This document shows, piece after piece, positions 20,005 through 28,750 of a stretch of DNA of 64,000 nt. The notes under the pieces were generated by a model. The model had not been told where the DNA came from. It made no database searches and was given only the letters and a program-made list of their open reading frames with translations. The position numbers and the translations under genes are program-made. Source of the DNA: Solilutibacter pythonis. Its GTDB lineage: Bacteria > Pseudomonadota > Gammaproteobacteria > Xanthomonadales > Xanthomonadaceae. The stretch lies in contig NZ_RFLY01000001.1 in assembly GCF_003697345.1 (NCBI RefSeq), forward strand, positions 62,001-126,000. Reading direction: 5' to 3'. Positions within the stretch are counted from its first letter, which is position 1, and each line of letters starts with the position of its first letter.

Positions 20005-21474
20005 ATGGATATCACGTTGCACGTATTCGATTCCGCAGAACTCTGGCACCTGTTGCCGGAACTCGTACTGGCGGCTTCCGCCTTCGCCCTGTTGCTGTTC
20101 GATCTGTTCTTCGACCCCAAGCAGAAGGGCATCACCCACTGGCTGGCGATGGTCGTGCTGGTGGTGGTGGGCTGGCTGGCGATCGCCGGCGTCGGCGGCC
20201 GTCCGGCCGATGGCGCCGCGGTGCTGAACGGCATGTTCGTGCGTGACGGCCTGGCCGATTTGGCCAAGGGCGTGATGTGCTTCGTTTCGGCGGGGGTGTT
20301 CGTCTACGCCTTGCCGTACCTGCGCGAGCGCGGCATCTACAAGGGCGAAGTGCCGGTGCTGATGCTGTTCGCCACGCTGGGCATGATGCTGCTGTCCTCG
20401 GCCGGCAACCTGGTGATGGTGTACGTCGGGCTGGAGATGCTGGCGCTGTGCTCCTACGCGCTGGTGGCGGTGGATCGTGACAACCCGCTGGCCACCGAGG
20501 CCGGTATGAAGTATTTCGTGCTTGGGGCGTTGGCCTCGGGCATCCTGCTCTATGGTATGTCGCTGGTGTACGGCGCCACGGCCAGTCTCGATCTGCCGGC
20601 TATCCATGCTGCCGCCGCGGCTGGTGGCGAGGACAGCCAGATGCTGCTGGCTGGCATGGCGTTCATGGTGGCCGGTATCGCCTTCAAGCTCGGCGCCGCG
20701 CCGTTCCACATGTGGCTGCCGGACGTCTACCAAGGCGCGCCGACCCCGATCACCCAGTTCATCGGCGCTGCGCCCAAGCTCGCCGCCTTCGTGATGGCCT
20801 ATCGCCTGCTTGAAGCCGGCCTCGGCCCGGTGGATGGCTTCTGGCGGGTATTGGTTGGCGGGCTGGCCGCGCTGTCGCTGGTCGTCGGCAATCTGATGGC
20901 GCTGGCGCAGACCAACCTCAAGCGCATGCTGGCGTATTCCACCGTTTCGCACATCGGCTTTCTGTTGATGGGCCTGGCTGGTGGCGGCGCCGAAGGGCAG
21001 GGCGCGGCATTGTTCTATGCGGTGGTGTATGTCTTCACCACGCTGGCCGCGTTCGGCGCCATCGTACTGATGTCGCGGCAGGGTTTCGAGGCCGAGGAAA
21101 TCGCCGATTATCGCGGCCTTGCCCGGCGCGATCCGTGGATGGCGTTCCTGATCCTCTGCATCATGGCCTCGTTGGCCGGCGTGCCGCCTTTCATCGGTTT
21201 CTTCGCCAAGATCGACGTGATCGCGGCGGCGATCAACGGCGGGATGCTGTGGCTTGCGATCGTCGGCATCGTGTTCGCGGTGATCGGGGCCTTCTATTAC
21301 CTGCGCGTGATGAAGGTGATGTACTTCGAAACCTCGGAGGGCGAGCCGATGACGCCACGCGACAACCGGGCGATGCGCACGTTGTTCGCGGTCAACGCGT
21401 TGTTGTTGCTGGCGCTGGCGCTGGGGATCAACCCGATCCTTGAGTGGTGCCGGCAGGTTTTCCTGGCCGCCTGA
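20005..21474 (+). CDS. nuoN: NADH-quinone oxidoreductase subunit N
   Basis: A 489-residue antiporter-like proton-pumping subunit, last of the operon. Conserved elements are YVGLEMLALCSYALVA (membrane Glu), AAPFHMWLPDVYQGAPTP and KRMLAYSTVSHIGF. About 14 helices are predicted. It ends 19 bp before the -35 element of the tRNA-fMet gene; no separate terminator for the nuo mRNA is visible before that tRNA. Confidence 0.96.
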   Translation: MDITLHVFDSAELWHLLPELVLAASAFALLLFDLFFDPKQKGITHWLAMVVLVVVGWLAIAGVGGRPADGAAVLNGMFVRDGLADLAKGVMCFVSAGVFVYALPYLRERGIYKGEVPVLMLFATLGMMLLSSAGNLVMVYVGLEMLALCSYALVAVDRDNPLATEAGMKYFVLGALASGILLYGMSLVYGATASLDLPAIHAAAAAGGEDSQMLLAGMAFMVAGIAFKLGAAPFHMWLPDVYQGAPTPITQFIGAAPKLAAFVMAYRLLEAGLGPVDGFWRVLVGGLAALSLVVGNLMALAQTNLKRMLAYSTVSHIGFLLMGLAGGGAEGQGAALFYAVVYVFTTLAAFGAIVLMSRQGFEAEEIADYRGLARRDPWMAFLILCIMASLAGVPPFIGFFAKIDVIAAAINGGMLWLAIVGIVFAVIGAFYYLRVMKVMYFETSEGEPMTPRDNRAMRTLFAVNALLLLALALGINPILEWCRQVFLAA

Positions 21475-21493
21475 AATTTTTCAGTCAAGGGGC

Positions 21494-21522
21494 TTGCATG
21501 AATAGGCCGTTTCCCTCATAAT
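21494..21522 (+). promoter_or_regulatory. sigma-70-type promoter of tRNA-fMet
   Basis: TTGCAT (21494-21499) and CATAAT (21517-21522) are separated by exactly 17 bp, giving a start near 21529, a few bases before the tRNA. This is one of the best -35/-10 pairs I can see in the window. Confidence 0.7.
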
Positions 21523-21535
21523 TTCGCTTCTCTGC

Positions 21536-21612
21536 TGCGGGGTGGAGCAGTCTGGCAGCTCGTCGGGCTCATAACCCGAAGGTCGCAGGTTCAAATCCTG
21601 CCCCCGCTACCA
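21536..21612 (+). tRNA. initiator tRNA-fMet (anticodon CAT)
   Basis: A 77-nt tRNA with encoded CCA at 21610-21612. It has the initiator hallmarks: three GC pairs in the anticodon stem (21565-21567 with 21575-21577), loop CTCATAA with CAT at 21570-21572, and no Watson-Crick pair at position 1:72. Here that position is T1 and T72 (21536 and 21608), unlike the C1-A72 of E. coli. Its own promoter lies upstream and a strong terminator downstream. Confidence 0.96.
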
Positions 21613-21628
21613 ACTTCAGCAGATCGAA

Positions 21629-21658
21629 CGCCGCTCCCGAAAGGAGCGGCGTTTTTTT
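21629..21658 (+). terminator. rho-independent terminator after tRNA-fMet
   Basis: A perfect 9-bp stem (CGCCGCTCC, 21629-21637, with GGAGCGGCG, 21643-21651), a CGAAA loop and a run of seven Ts at 21652-21658. It ends the tRNA-fMet transcript and probably any read-through from nuo. Confidence 0.93.
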
Positions 21659-22077
21659 GTCCGGAAGGGAAGTCCCGCCGTGTGAGGTATTCAGCTCGTT
21701 TGGGGCTGGCCGTGCGCCTGCCGGGCGGCAAGGCGGGAAGAAAATGCCTTGGAGGCGGCCCGGATATCGATCAGCGCCATGCGGTCCCTTGCGATTCGGC
21801 CCGTGCCGCCAGCGCATGATGGATGGGGATCGCTCCCCGCTCGCTGGCTTTCAGCGCATGTGGCCAACTGGGCCGGTATGGGGAGCTATCGGGTTGCGCC
21901 GCCCGTGGCACGCGGAGGGCGATACCGGGGCTGCCGGTTTGCCGTTCCGGTTATTGGCGGCATCGGCGAGGGTTTGACGGGCTTTGCCGGTAATCCGTGC
22001 GCGGATGGGGTCGGGTAGCCGGAATCCTTGGCTTCGGCGTGCATGCGGGGCGGGGCGGGATTGGCCTTGTCGCCCGC
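21659..22077. other. 419-bp intergenic region, no gene recognised
   Basis: It lies between the tRNA-fMet terminator and the 3' end of hflD. Short frames exist on both strands, but none has recognisable protein features, a good ribosome site or clear codon bias. In E. coli the metY initiator tRNA is followed by rimP-nusA-infB; those genes are absent here. I see no repeat or terminator for hflD beyond the one listed. Confidence 0.6.
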
Positions 22078-22698
22078 TCAGGTCGTGGCAAGCAGGCCGT
22101 TCACCGCCCGCTTCATTTCCCCGCGCTTGAGCAGGAAATCCCATTGGCTGCCGCCCATTTGCCGCCACAGCAGCGCGGAGCGCACCGCGGCCAGCAGCAG
22201 GGCGCGAATCTCGGCCACCACGTCGTGCCGGCCGAGATAGTGGGGGTTGCCTTGCACCATGACCTTGGGTTTGAGCGGGCTGAGGTTGCGCGCATAGACC
22301 GCGCCCAGTTCGCGCAGGATATCGGGATGCGTGCCGCCTTCGTTGTGGGCTTGCGCGGAGAGGCGCGCCACCGCCTGGCGCACCGATTCGATCGCTTCCG
22401 GCGCGCGGTCGAAGCTGCGCTCCAGTTGCAGCACGGCCAGCGCCAGTTTGGGCAACTGGGCGTCGGCGGTGCTGCCGGAGAGATGGTTGTGCAGCAGGCG
22501 TAGGCCGTCGGCCACCGGGGCAACGCCGCCGTAGATGTCGCTCACCGAATCGGCGTCGAGCCGGAACACGCTGCCGATCGCCGTGGACAGCCGGGCCTGA
22601 TCGACGCGGCCATTCTCGGCCAGATGGCGGACTTCTTGCAGGGCGAGCAGCATTCCGGCCAGGGCCAGCACGCGGGGAGGCATCACATCGTCATTCAT
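22078..22698 (-). CDS. hflD: high frequency lysogenization protein HflD homologue
   Basis: A 206-residue, mostly helical protein of normal HflD length (E. coli 213). Family segments are [41 protein letters not shown] and [21 protein letters not shown]. In E. coli HflD is a membrane-associated protein that affects lambda CII; its cellular job is unclear. It overlaps the end of mnmA by eight bases, the same gene pairing as in E. coli. Confidence 0.93.
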   Translation of the reverse strand: MNDDVMPPRVLALAGMLLALQEVRHLAENGRVDQARLSTAIGSVFRLDADSVSDIYGGVAPVADGLRLLHNHLSGSTADAQLPKLALAVLQLERSFDRAPEAIESVRQAVARLSAQAHNEGGTHPDILRELGAVYARNLSPLKPKVMVQGNPHYLGRHDVVAEIRALLLAAVRSALLWRQMGGSQWDFLLKRGEMKRAVNGLLATT

Positions 22699-23842
22699 GC
22701 GCGGGGTTCGGTTCCTTGGTCGGGTGGAGCAGAGCGTCGAAATGGGTGCGTTGCAGCGGCGCGTCGGTGGCGGCGATCACCGCCCCCCCCAGACATTCGT
22801 CGCCACGGTACAGCACCAGTGATTGACCGGGTGTGACCGCGCGTTGTGGCTGCGCGAATTCGACCAGCACGCCACCGTCCGCGCGCAGACGCACCTGGCA
22901 GGCTTCGTCCGGTTGGCGGTAGCGGGTCTGTGCGGTGCATTCGAATGGGTCGGCTGGCGGCGTGCCGGCAACCCAGTGCGCGGGTTCGGAGAGCAGTCGT
23001 TTCGACATCAGATAGGGGCTGTCTACGCCCTGGTCGACGATCAGGATGTTGCCCGGCACGTCCTTGCCCACCACGTACCACGGCGCGGCCGGGCGGCCGC
23101 GGACGCCGCCAATGTTGAGGCCGCCGCGTTGGCCGAGGGTGTGGAAGAAGACACCTTCGTGCTGGCCGAGGAGGATGCCGCCGGGGTCGCGGATCTCGCC
23201 CGGTCGCATCGGCAGGTAGCGGGCGAGGAAGCGGCGGAAATCGCGTTCGCCGATGAAGCAGATGCCGGTGGAATCCTTTTTGGCGGCGGTGGCGAGGCTG
23301 GCTTCGGCGGCGATCCGGCGTACTTCGGCCTTGGGCAGCTCGCCGATGGGGAAGCGGGTCGCCGCCAGCTGCGTCTGGCCCAGTTGGTGCAGGAAATAGC
23401 TCTGGTCTTTGCCGCGATCGCGCCCGCGCAGCAGGCGGTGGCGGCCATCCACGCGGTCGGTGCGGGCGTAGTGGCCGGTGGCGATGAACCCGGCGCCCAA
23501 AGCGTGGGCGGCATCGAGAAAATGCTTGAATTTGACTTCGCGGTTGCACAGCACGTCGGGGTTGGGTGTGCGCCCGGCCGCGTATTCGTCGAGGAAGTGG
23601 CGGAATACGCCATCCCAGTATTCACGCGAGAAATCGCGGAAGTGGATCGGGATGCCCAATTTGCCGGCCACCGCCACGGCATCGCGGCGGTCGTCCTCGG
23701 CGCGGCATTCGCCGGAACCGTCATCGGCCCAGTTCTGCATGAACAGCCCGGCGATGGGCTCGCCGGTGCGTTGCAGCAGCAGGGCGGCGACCGAGGAATC
23801 CACGCCGCCGGAGAGGCCGACGATGGTGCGCGCCGCGCTCAT
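22691..23842 (-). CDS. mnmA: tRNA 2-thiouridylase
   Basis: A 383-residue enzyme that inserts sulfur at C2 of uridine 34 in Lys, Glu and Gln tRNAs. The ATP-pyrophosphatase motif SGGVDSS is at residues 11-17; the two catalytic cysteines are C99 in [12 protein letters not shown] and C195 in [12 protein letters not shown]. The frame is open upstream to 24073, but the family start is ATG 23842, overlapping the nudJ stop by four bases. It is the middle gene of a coupled nudJ-mnmA-hflD run. Confidence 0.97.
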   Translation of the reverse strand: MSAARTIVGLSGGVDSSVAALLLQRTGEPIAGLFMQNWADDGSGECRAEDDRRDAVAVAGKLGIPIHFRDFSREYWDGVFRHFLDEYAAGRTPNPDVLCNREVKFKHFLDAAHALGAGFIATGHYARTDRVDGRHRLLRGRDRGKDQSYFLHQLGQTQLAATRFPIGELPKAEVRRIAAEASLATAAKKDSTGICFIGERDFRRFLARYLPMRPGEIRDPGGILLGQHEGVFFHTLGQRGGLNIGGVRGRPAAPWYVVGKDVPGNILIVDQGVDSPYLMSKRLLSEPAHWVAGTPPADPFECTAQTRYRQPDEACQVRLRADGGVLVEFAQPQRAVTPGQSLVLYRGDECLGGAVIAATDAPLQRTHFDALLHPTKEPNPAHE

Positions 23843-24306
23843 CCGATTTGTCGGGCCAGTTCCAGCGGATGCCGGCGGCCCGCCAGCCAGTCTTCGACCG
23901 CCCGCCAGACCAGCGGGCTGCGATGGCGGCTGGCCTCGGCCCGCAATTCGGCCGGCGTCCACCACACGGCGCGGACGATGCCTTCGTCCAGCGGGCGGGT
24001 TTCGTCGAAACGTTCGGGTTCGCCGCAGAAGGCGAAGCGCAGGTAGTGGCGGCCGGTTTCGGGGGCTTTCCACTGGTAGGCGCCGACGAAGCCGGTCAGG
24101 CGGATGTCCCAGCCAGTCTCCTCGCGCGCCTCGCGGATCGCCGCTTCCTGCAAGCTTTCGTCCGGCTCCAGGTGGCCGGCGGGCTGGTTGATGACCAGAT
24201 CGCGGCCGTTCGCCCTTTCCTCGACACAGAGCAGGCGGCCATCCTTCGCCACCACGGTGGCGACGGTGACGTCCGGTTGCCAGAAGCGGCCTTCGCGGTA
24301 CGTCAC
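23839..24306 (-). CDS. nudJ: Nudix hydrolase, NudJ-like phosphatase
   Basis: A 155-residue protein with the Nudix box, from [13 protein letters not shown] to REAREETGW at about residues 44-67, matching Gx5Ex7REUxEExGU. In E. coli NudJ removes phosphate from nucleoside di- and triphosphates and hydroxymethylpyrimidine pyrophosphate. Position directly upstream of mnmA matches the E. coli order (nudJ-mnmA-hflD), which supports NudJ rather than another Nudix subgroup. Confidence 0.9.
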   Translation of the reverse strand: MTYREGRFWQPDVTVATVVAKDGRLLCVEERANGRDLVINQPAGHLEPDESLQEAAIREAREETGWDIRLTGFVGAYQWKAPETGRHYLRFAFCGEPERFDETRPLDEGIVRAVWWTPAELRAEASRHRSPLVWRAVEDWLAGRRHPLELARQIG

Positions 24307-24307
24307 T

Positions 24308-24814
24308 TCAGAGCTCGTCCTTGCCAGGGGTAAGCTCGGCTTCCATCTCGTCGGCCGAGTGGATCGCCGCGGTCAGCGCGGTGTCCAGCGCTTCTTGGTC
24401 GGCATCGGCGGGTAGGCGGATGATGAAGACGGCATTGTTGCCCTGCTTGCCCCAGCCGCCCAGCTTGTTGGCCATGCTGGCTTCCAGCAGCCGGTTGGCG
24501 ACCGCCTGGGGCAACTGCTCGCCGCTGCCGGCATAACCGGGCGACCAGATTTCGCGGATCTTGAGCTCGCCATAGGTCTCGACCGCCGAGCGGATGAAGA
24601 CCAACTGGTTGCGCTTGCTTTCCGAATCGACATCGAAAACCAGCCTGAAGTCGCCATCCTCGTCCACTTCGTATTTGTAATCGAGCGCCTTGAGCTGGGC
24701 GGCCACGTGGGCATCCGGGGCGGGTTTGGCGGCGGGCTCGTGCTTCCGCGCGAGGGCCTCCCCGGTGGGGATGGAGAATGCCAGCAGGGTGGCGAAAAGC
24801 AGGGAACGCGGCAT
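24308..24814 (-). CDS. secreted protein with YbjN-like fold, function unknown
   Basis: A 168-residue protein beginning with a clear signal peptide (MPRSLLFATLLAFSIPTGEALA, likely cleaved after ALA). The mature part has DYKYEVDEDGDFRLVFDVD followed by RNQLVFIRSAVETYGELKIREIW, a pattern resembling YbjN or type-III-chaperone-like folds (an impression from sequence style, not a search). It is probably periplasmic. It ends one base before the nudJ start, so it heads the nudJ-mnmA-hflD unit. Confidence 0.75.
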   Translation of the reverse strand: MPRSLLFATLLAFSIPTGEALARKHEPAAKPAPDAHVAAQLKALDYKYEVDEDGDFRLVFDVDSESKRNQLVFIRSAVETYGELKIREIWSPGYAGSGEQLPQAVANRLLEASMANKLGGWGKQGNNAVFIIRLPADADQEALDTALTAAIHSADEMEAELTPGKDEL

Positions 24815-24882
24815 GATTCCGGCCTTGGGGTGGGGCGGTCATTATCGCGAGCGGCGCGGGCGGGCGTCCACCGATGCGCCGG

Positions 24883-24888
24883 TATAAT
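24883..24888 (+). promoter_or_regulatory. perfect -10 box of clpS (TATAAT)
   Basis: A consensus TATAAT ends eight bases before the clpS ATG, with no good -35 and no Shine-Dalgarno sequence between it and the ATG. A start point 6-8 bases after the box would fall on or just before the initiation codon, predicting a leaderless mRNA. Confidence 0.65.
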
Positions 24889-24896
24889 CCGCGCCC

Positions 24897-25247
24897 ATGA
24901 TGCTGTCGCGCCCCCAGGCCACGTCAGGCCCGAACGATCCCGAACGAGAGCACCGCCACGCCACGGTGGCCGAGGCCGTGCGTCCCGAGCTGGCGCGGCC
25001 GCCGATGTACACCGTGCTGCTGCTCAACGACGACTACACGCCGATGGATTTCGTGGTGGAAGTGCTGGTGCGCTTTTTCGCCATGGGCGAGGAGAAGGCC
25101 ACCCAGGTCATGCTCCACGTCCATACGCGCGGCCGTGGCGTCTGCGGTGTGTATACCCGTGAAGTGGCCGAATCCAAGATGGCGCAGGTGAACGATTTCG
25201 CCCGCCTCAACCAGCACCCGCTTCTCTGCACGATGGAAAAGGCCTAG
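24897..25247 (+). CDS. clpS: ATP-dependent Clp protease adaptor ClpS
   Basis: A 116-residue adaptor that binds N-terminal Leu, Phe, Trp or Tyr of N-degron substrates and hands them to ClpA. The core contains [41 protein letters not shown] and the end [10 protein letters not shown], with conserved hydrophobic-pocket residues around the DDYTPM segment. The N-terminal extension of about 35 residues is poorly conserved, and the second codon is also ATG, so the exact start is uncertain. It is followed 47 bp later by clpA. Confidence 0.96.
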   Translation: MMLSRPQATSGPNDPEREHRHATVAEAVRPELARPPMYTVLLLNDDYTPMDFVVEVLVRFFAMGEEKATQVMLHVHTRGRGVCGVYTREVAESKMAQVNDFARLNQHPLLCTMEKA

Positions 25248-25294
25248 GCTCGACCCCATATCGCCCCACAGCAGCGATTTCAAGGGGTTGCCCC

Positions 25295-27577
25295 ATGTTT
25301 TCCAAGGAACTCGAACACAGTATCCATCGCTCGTACCAGCTCGCCCGGGAGGCGCGTCACGAGTACATGACCGTCGAGCATCTGTTGCTCGCCCTGCTGG
25401 ACAACCCTGAGACGTGGGAGGTATTGCACGCCTGCCGCGCCGATGGCGAGCGTCTGCGCCGGGAACTGCGCGAGGCCATCGAGGAATCGGTGGCCGTGCT
25501 GACCGACGACGATGCCCGCGACACTCAGCCCACGCTGGGCTTCCAGCGCGTGTTGCAGCGGGCGGTCTACAACGTCCAAGCTTCGGGCAAGAACGAAGTC
25601 ACCGGCGCCAACGTGCTGGTATCGATCTTTGGCGAGAAGGAATCGCTGGCGGCGTACTTCCTCAACCGGCAGGATGTGACCCGGCTGGATGTCGTCAACT
25701 ACCTCTCGCATGGCGTTTCCAAGCTGGGCGATGACGTGGCTCCGGCGCACGGGCAGGACGTGGCCGCCGCGGGCGATGGCAATGCCGCGGGCGAGAAATC
25801 CGACCCCCTGGTCGAGTACGCCAGCGATCTCAACGCCGCCGCCCGCGAGGGCCGGATCGACCCGCTGGTCGGGCGTGGCGAGGAAATCGAGCGCACCATC
25901 CAGGTGCTGTGCCGCCGCCGCAAGAACAACCCGCTCTACGTCGGCGAGGCCGGGGTCGGCAAGACGGCCCTGGCCGAGGGTCTGGCCAGGCGGATCGTCG
26001 AGGGCAGTGTGCCCGAGGTATTGAAGGAGGCGACGATCTATTCGCTCGATCTCGGCGCGCTGGTGGCCGGCACCAAGTACCGCGGCGATTTCGAGAAACG
26101 GCTGAAGGCGGTACTGAAGGCGCTGAAGGACGTGCCGCGCTCCATCCTGTTCATCGACGAGATCCACACCATCATCGGCGCGGGTTCGGCTTCGGGCGGG
26201 GCGATGGATGCCAGCAACCTGATCAAGCCGATGCTGGCCTCCGGCGAATTGCGCTGCATCGGCTCGACCACGTTCCAGGAGTATCGCGGCATCTTCGAGA
26301 AGGATCGCGCCCTGGCGCGCCGTTTCCAGAAGGTCGACGTGGTGGAGCCGACCGTCGGCGAAGCGGTGGAGATACTGCGCGGCCTCAGGCCCAAGTACGA
26401 GGAGCACCACGCCGTGCGCTATGCCGACGAGGCGATCCAGGCGGCGGTCGATCTGTCGGTCAAGCACATTCATGACCGTCTGCTGCCGGACAAGGCCATC
26501 GACGTGATCGACGAGGCCGGCGCGCGTCAGCGCCTGTTGGACGAGGGCGAGCGCAAGGAGACCATCGATGTCGAGGAGATCGAGACCATCGTGGCGAAGA
26601 TGGCGCGCATCCCGGCCAAGCAGGTCAGCGCCAGCGACAAGGACGTGCTCCAGCAGCTCGAACGCAATCTCAAGATGCTGATCTTCGGCCAGGACGCGGC
26701 GATCGAATCCCTGGCCTCGGCGATCAAGCTCGCGCGCTCGGGGCTTGGCAATCCCGACAAGCCGATCGGCAGCTTCCTCTTCGCCGGTCCGACCGGCGTG
26801 GGCAAGACCGAAGTCACCCGGCAACTGGCCATGCAGCTCGGCATCGAGTTCGTGCGTTTCGACATGAGCGAATACATGGAGCCGCATTCGATCAGCCGCC
26901 TGATCGGTGCGCCGCCGGGCTATGTCGGCTTCGACCAGGGCGGGCTGCTGACCGAGAAGATCACCAAGACCCCGCATTGCTTGCTGTTGTTGGACGAGGT
27001 GGAGAAGGCGCACCCGGACATCTTCAACATCCTGTTGCAGGTGATGGATCGTGGGGTGCTGACCGACACCAATGGCCGCGAGGCCAACTTCCGCAACGTG
27101 ATCTTGGTGATGACCACCAATGCCGGCGCCACCTTGGCCGCGCGTCGCGGCATCGGCTTCACCCGGCAGGACCATTCGAGCGATGCGATGGAAGTGATCC
27201 GCAAGTCGTTCACGCCGGAATTCCGCAACCGCCTGGATGCGGTGGTGCAGTTCCAGGCGCTCGGTTTCGAGCACGTCCTGCGGGTGGTGGACAAGTTCCT
27301 GATCGAATTGGAAAGCCTGCTGCACGAGAAACAGGTGACTTTCTCGGTCACTCCGGCCGCGCGCGAATGGCTGGCGAAGTACGGCTTCGACCCGCAGATG
27401 GGCGCGCGGCCGATGGCCCGGGTGATCCAGGACAAGGTCAAGCGCCCGCTGGCCGACGAGCTTTTGTTCGGCAAGCTGGCCGATGGCGGCCATGTCGAGA
27501 TCGGCGTGGCGGAGGATGAGCTGTGTATTGACGTGCAGGCGTCGGCCGAGCCGGAAGCAACGCCGGCATTGGCCTGA
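25295..27577 (+). CDS. clpA: ATP-dependent Clp protease ATP-binding subunit ClpA
   Basis: A 760-residue AAA+ unfoldase. It has the N-domain that docks ClpS (about 1-145), then AAA-1 with Walker A GEAGVGKT (K223) and Walker B ILFIDEIHT, then AAA-2 with GPTGVGKT (K504) and LLLLDEVEKAHPD. Length and domain order match ClpA, not ClpB (no long coiled coil). It unfolds proteins into ClpP, which is not encoded here. It converges on infA with a shared terminator. Confidence 0.98.
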   Translation: MFSKELEHSIHRSYQLAREARHEYMTVEHLLLALLDNPETWEVLHACRADGERLRRELREAIEESVAVLTDDDARDTQPTLGFQRVLQRAVYNVQASGKNEVTGANVLVSIFGEKESLAAYFLNRQDVTRLDVVNYLSHGVSKLGDDVAPAHGQDVAAAGDGNAAGEKSDPLVEYASDLNAAAREGRIDPLVGRGEEIERTIQVLCRRRKNNPLYVGEAGVGKTALAEGLARRIVEGSVPEVLKEATIYSLDLGALVAGTKYRGDFEKRLKAVLKALKDVPRSILFIDEIHTIIGAGSASGGAMDASNLIKPMLASGELRCIGSTTFQEYRGIFEKDRALARRFQKVDVVEPTVGEAVEILRGLRPKYEEHHAVRYADEAIQAAVDLSVKHIHDRLLPDKAIDVIDEAGARQRLLDEGERKETIDVEEIETIVAKMARIPAKQVSASDKDVLQQLERNLKMLIFGQDAAIESLASAIKLARSGLGNPDKPIGSFLFAGPTGVGKTEVTRQLAMQLGIEFVRFDMSEYMEPHSISRLIGAPPGYVGFDQGGLLTEKITKTPHCLLLLDEVEKAHPDIFNILLQVMDRGVLTDTNGREANFRNVILVMTTNAGATLAARRGIGFTRQDHSSDAMEVIRKSFTPEFRNRLDAVVQFQALGFEHVLRVVDKFLIELESLLHEKQVTFSVTPAAREWLAKYGFDPQMGARPMARVIQDKVKRPLADELLFGKLADGGHVEIGVAEDELCIDVQASAEPEATPALA

Positions 27578-27621
27578 TCGAAGGCCGCGCACCGGTGGGA
27601 CGCCGTGGCCATCGCGGCAAA

Positions 27622-27650
27622 CGAAAAGGCGGCATCAAGCCGCCTTTTCG
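27622..27650. terminator. bidirectional terminator between clpA and infA
   Basis: A perfect 12-bp stem, CGAAAAGGCGGC (27622-27633) with GCCGCCTTTTCG (27639-27650), around an ATCAA loop. The A run on one side and T run on the other serve both convergent transcripts: TTTT in the + direction for clpA, and the complementary T run for infA. Confidence 0.88.
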
Positions 27651-27669
27651 TATTCGTGATTCGCCGCCC

Positions 27670-27888
27670 TCAGCGGTGGCGGTAGGTGATGCGGCCCTTG
27701 GTCAGGTCGTAGGGCGTCATCTCCACCTTGACCCGGTCGCCGGTCAGGATGCGGATGTAGTTCTTGCGCATGCGCCCGGAGATGTGGGCGATGATCTCGT
27801 GGCCGTTCTCGAGCTTCACCCGGAACATGGTGTTGGGAAGGGTTTCACTGATGGTCCCTTCGAACTCGATGACATCGTCTTTGGCCAT
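27670..27888 (-). CDS. infA: translation initiation factor IF-1
   Basis: A 72-residue S1/OB-fold protein, the exact family length. It starts [13 protein letters not shown] and contains [16 protein letters not shown] and [19 protein letters not shown]-type sequence (here [10 protein letters not shown]). It binds the ribosomal A site during initiation. Two codons further upstream an in-frame ATG exists (27894), but 27888 is the conserved start. It is the last gene of the minus-strand run and follows aat, the same neighbour as in E. coli. Confidence 0.97.
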   Translation of the reverse strand: MAKDDVIEFEGTISETLPNTMFRVKLENGHEIIAHISGRMRKNYIRILTGDRVKVEMTPYDLTKGRITYRHR

Positions 27889-27951
27889 AAACACTCTTGT
27901 GGGCGCCGATGGGCGCGGGAAAACGCGTCATTATGCCACGGACGGCCCCGC

Positions 27952-28713
27952 TCAAGCAAAGCCTGCGCGCGCCGGGTCCGGGAGGGCGAGCGTGCTGGCG
28001 GCCATTTCGCCAAAGCGTGCCCGCCAGGAGCCGGGCGGCTCTGGCAGCATGGCCTGCCGCTCGACGACGGCGGCGAACTGGGCCCGGGGCATCGAAACCG
28101 CGCCGAGGCTGACGAGGTGCGGATTTTCCACCTGGGCATCGATCAGCGGCCAGCCCTGTGCGCGCAGAAAGCGGGCCAGTCCGGCCAGGGCGAGCTTCGA
28201 GCCGCCGGAGCGGGCGGAAAACATCGATTCGCCGAAGAACATCCGGCCAACCGCCACGCCGTAGAGGCCGCCGACCAGTTCCTCGCCATCGAATACTTCG
28301 ATTGAATGCGCATGGCCCCGGGCGTGCAGTTCGAGGTAGGCCGCTTGCATGGCATCGGTGATCCAGGTGCCGTGCTGGCCGAGGCGCGGGATGCCGGCGC
28401 ACGCGGCGATGACCTGGGCGAAGGCGGTGTCGGCACGCAGCGTCCATGGACTGCGGCGCAGTTGCCGGCGGAATTTCGATGGCAGCCGGATGCCGTTGCT
28501 GGCGAAGACCATGCGCGGGTCGGGCGACCACCAGAGGATGGGCTGGCCTTCGGAAAACCACGGGAAGACGCCATGGCGATAGGCGTTGAGAAGCCGTGGC
28601 ACCGACAGATCCCCGCCGGCGGCGATCAGGCCATCCGGTTCGTCGAGTGCCGCGGCCAGGGGCGGGAAGGGGGCGTCGGGGTCGTCGGGCAACCAGGGGA
28701 TCGGGAACGGCAT
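27952..28713 (-). CDS. aat: leucyl/phenylalanyl-tRNA-protein transferase
   Basis: A 253-residue enzyme that transfers Leu or Phe from tRNA to proteins with N-terminal Lys or Arg, creating the degrons that ClpS recognises. Signatures are GLIAAGGDLSVPRLLNAYRHGVFPW (split over residues 28-52), WWSPDPRMV and the C-terminal DGEELVGGLYGVAVGRMFFGESMFS region. Normal length is 230-250. It lies within 3 kb of clpS and clpA, so the whole N-degron branch is clustered. It is preceded by a FemAB-like gene 37 bp upstream. Confidence 0.97.
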   Translation of the reverse strand: MPFPIPWLPDDPDAPFPPLAAALDEPDGLIAAGGDLSVPRLLNAYRHGVFPWFSEGQPILWWSPDPRMVFASNGIRLPSKFRRQLRRSPWTLRADTAFAQVIAACAGIPRLGQHGTWITDAMQAAYLELHARGHAHSIEVFDGEELVGGLYGVAVGRMFFGESMFSARSGGSKLALAGLARFLRAQGWPLIDAQVENPHLVSLGAVSMPRAQFAAVVERQAMLPEPPGSWRARFGEMAASTLALPDPARAGFA

Positions 28714-28750
28714 GGCGGCAATGTGCCACGGAATGTCCCTTGGCGGGCCG

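Noticed and set aside
21569-21817. Minus-strand open frame ending in GAGFEPATFGL
   Set aside because: The motif is the familiar artefact from translating the antisense strand of a tRNA gene, here tRNA-fMet. The frame has no other support.
21657-22168. Small frames in the gap between tRNA-fMet and hflD
   Set aside because: They exist on both strands, have no family resemblance and lack plausible ribosome sites; treated as non-coding.
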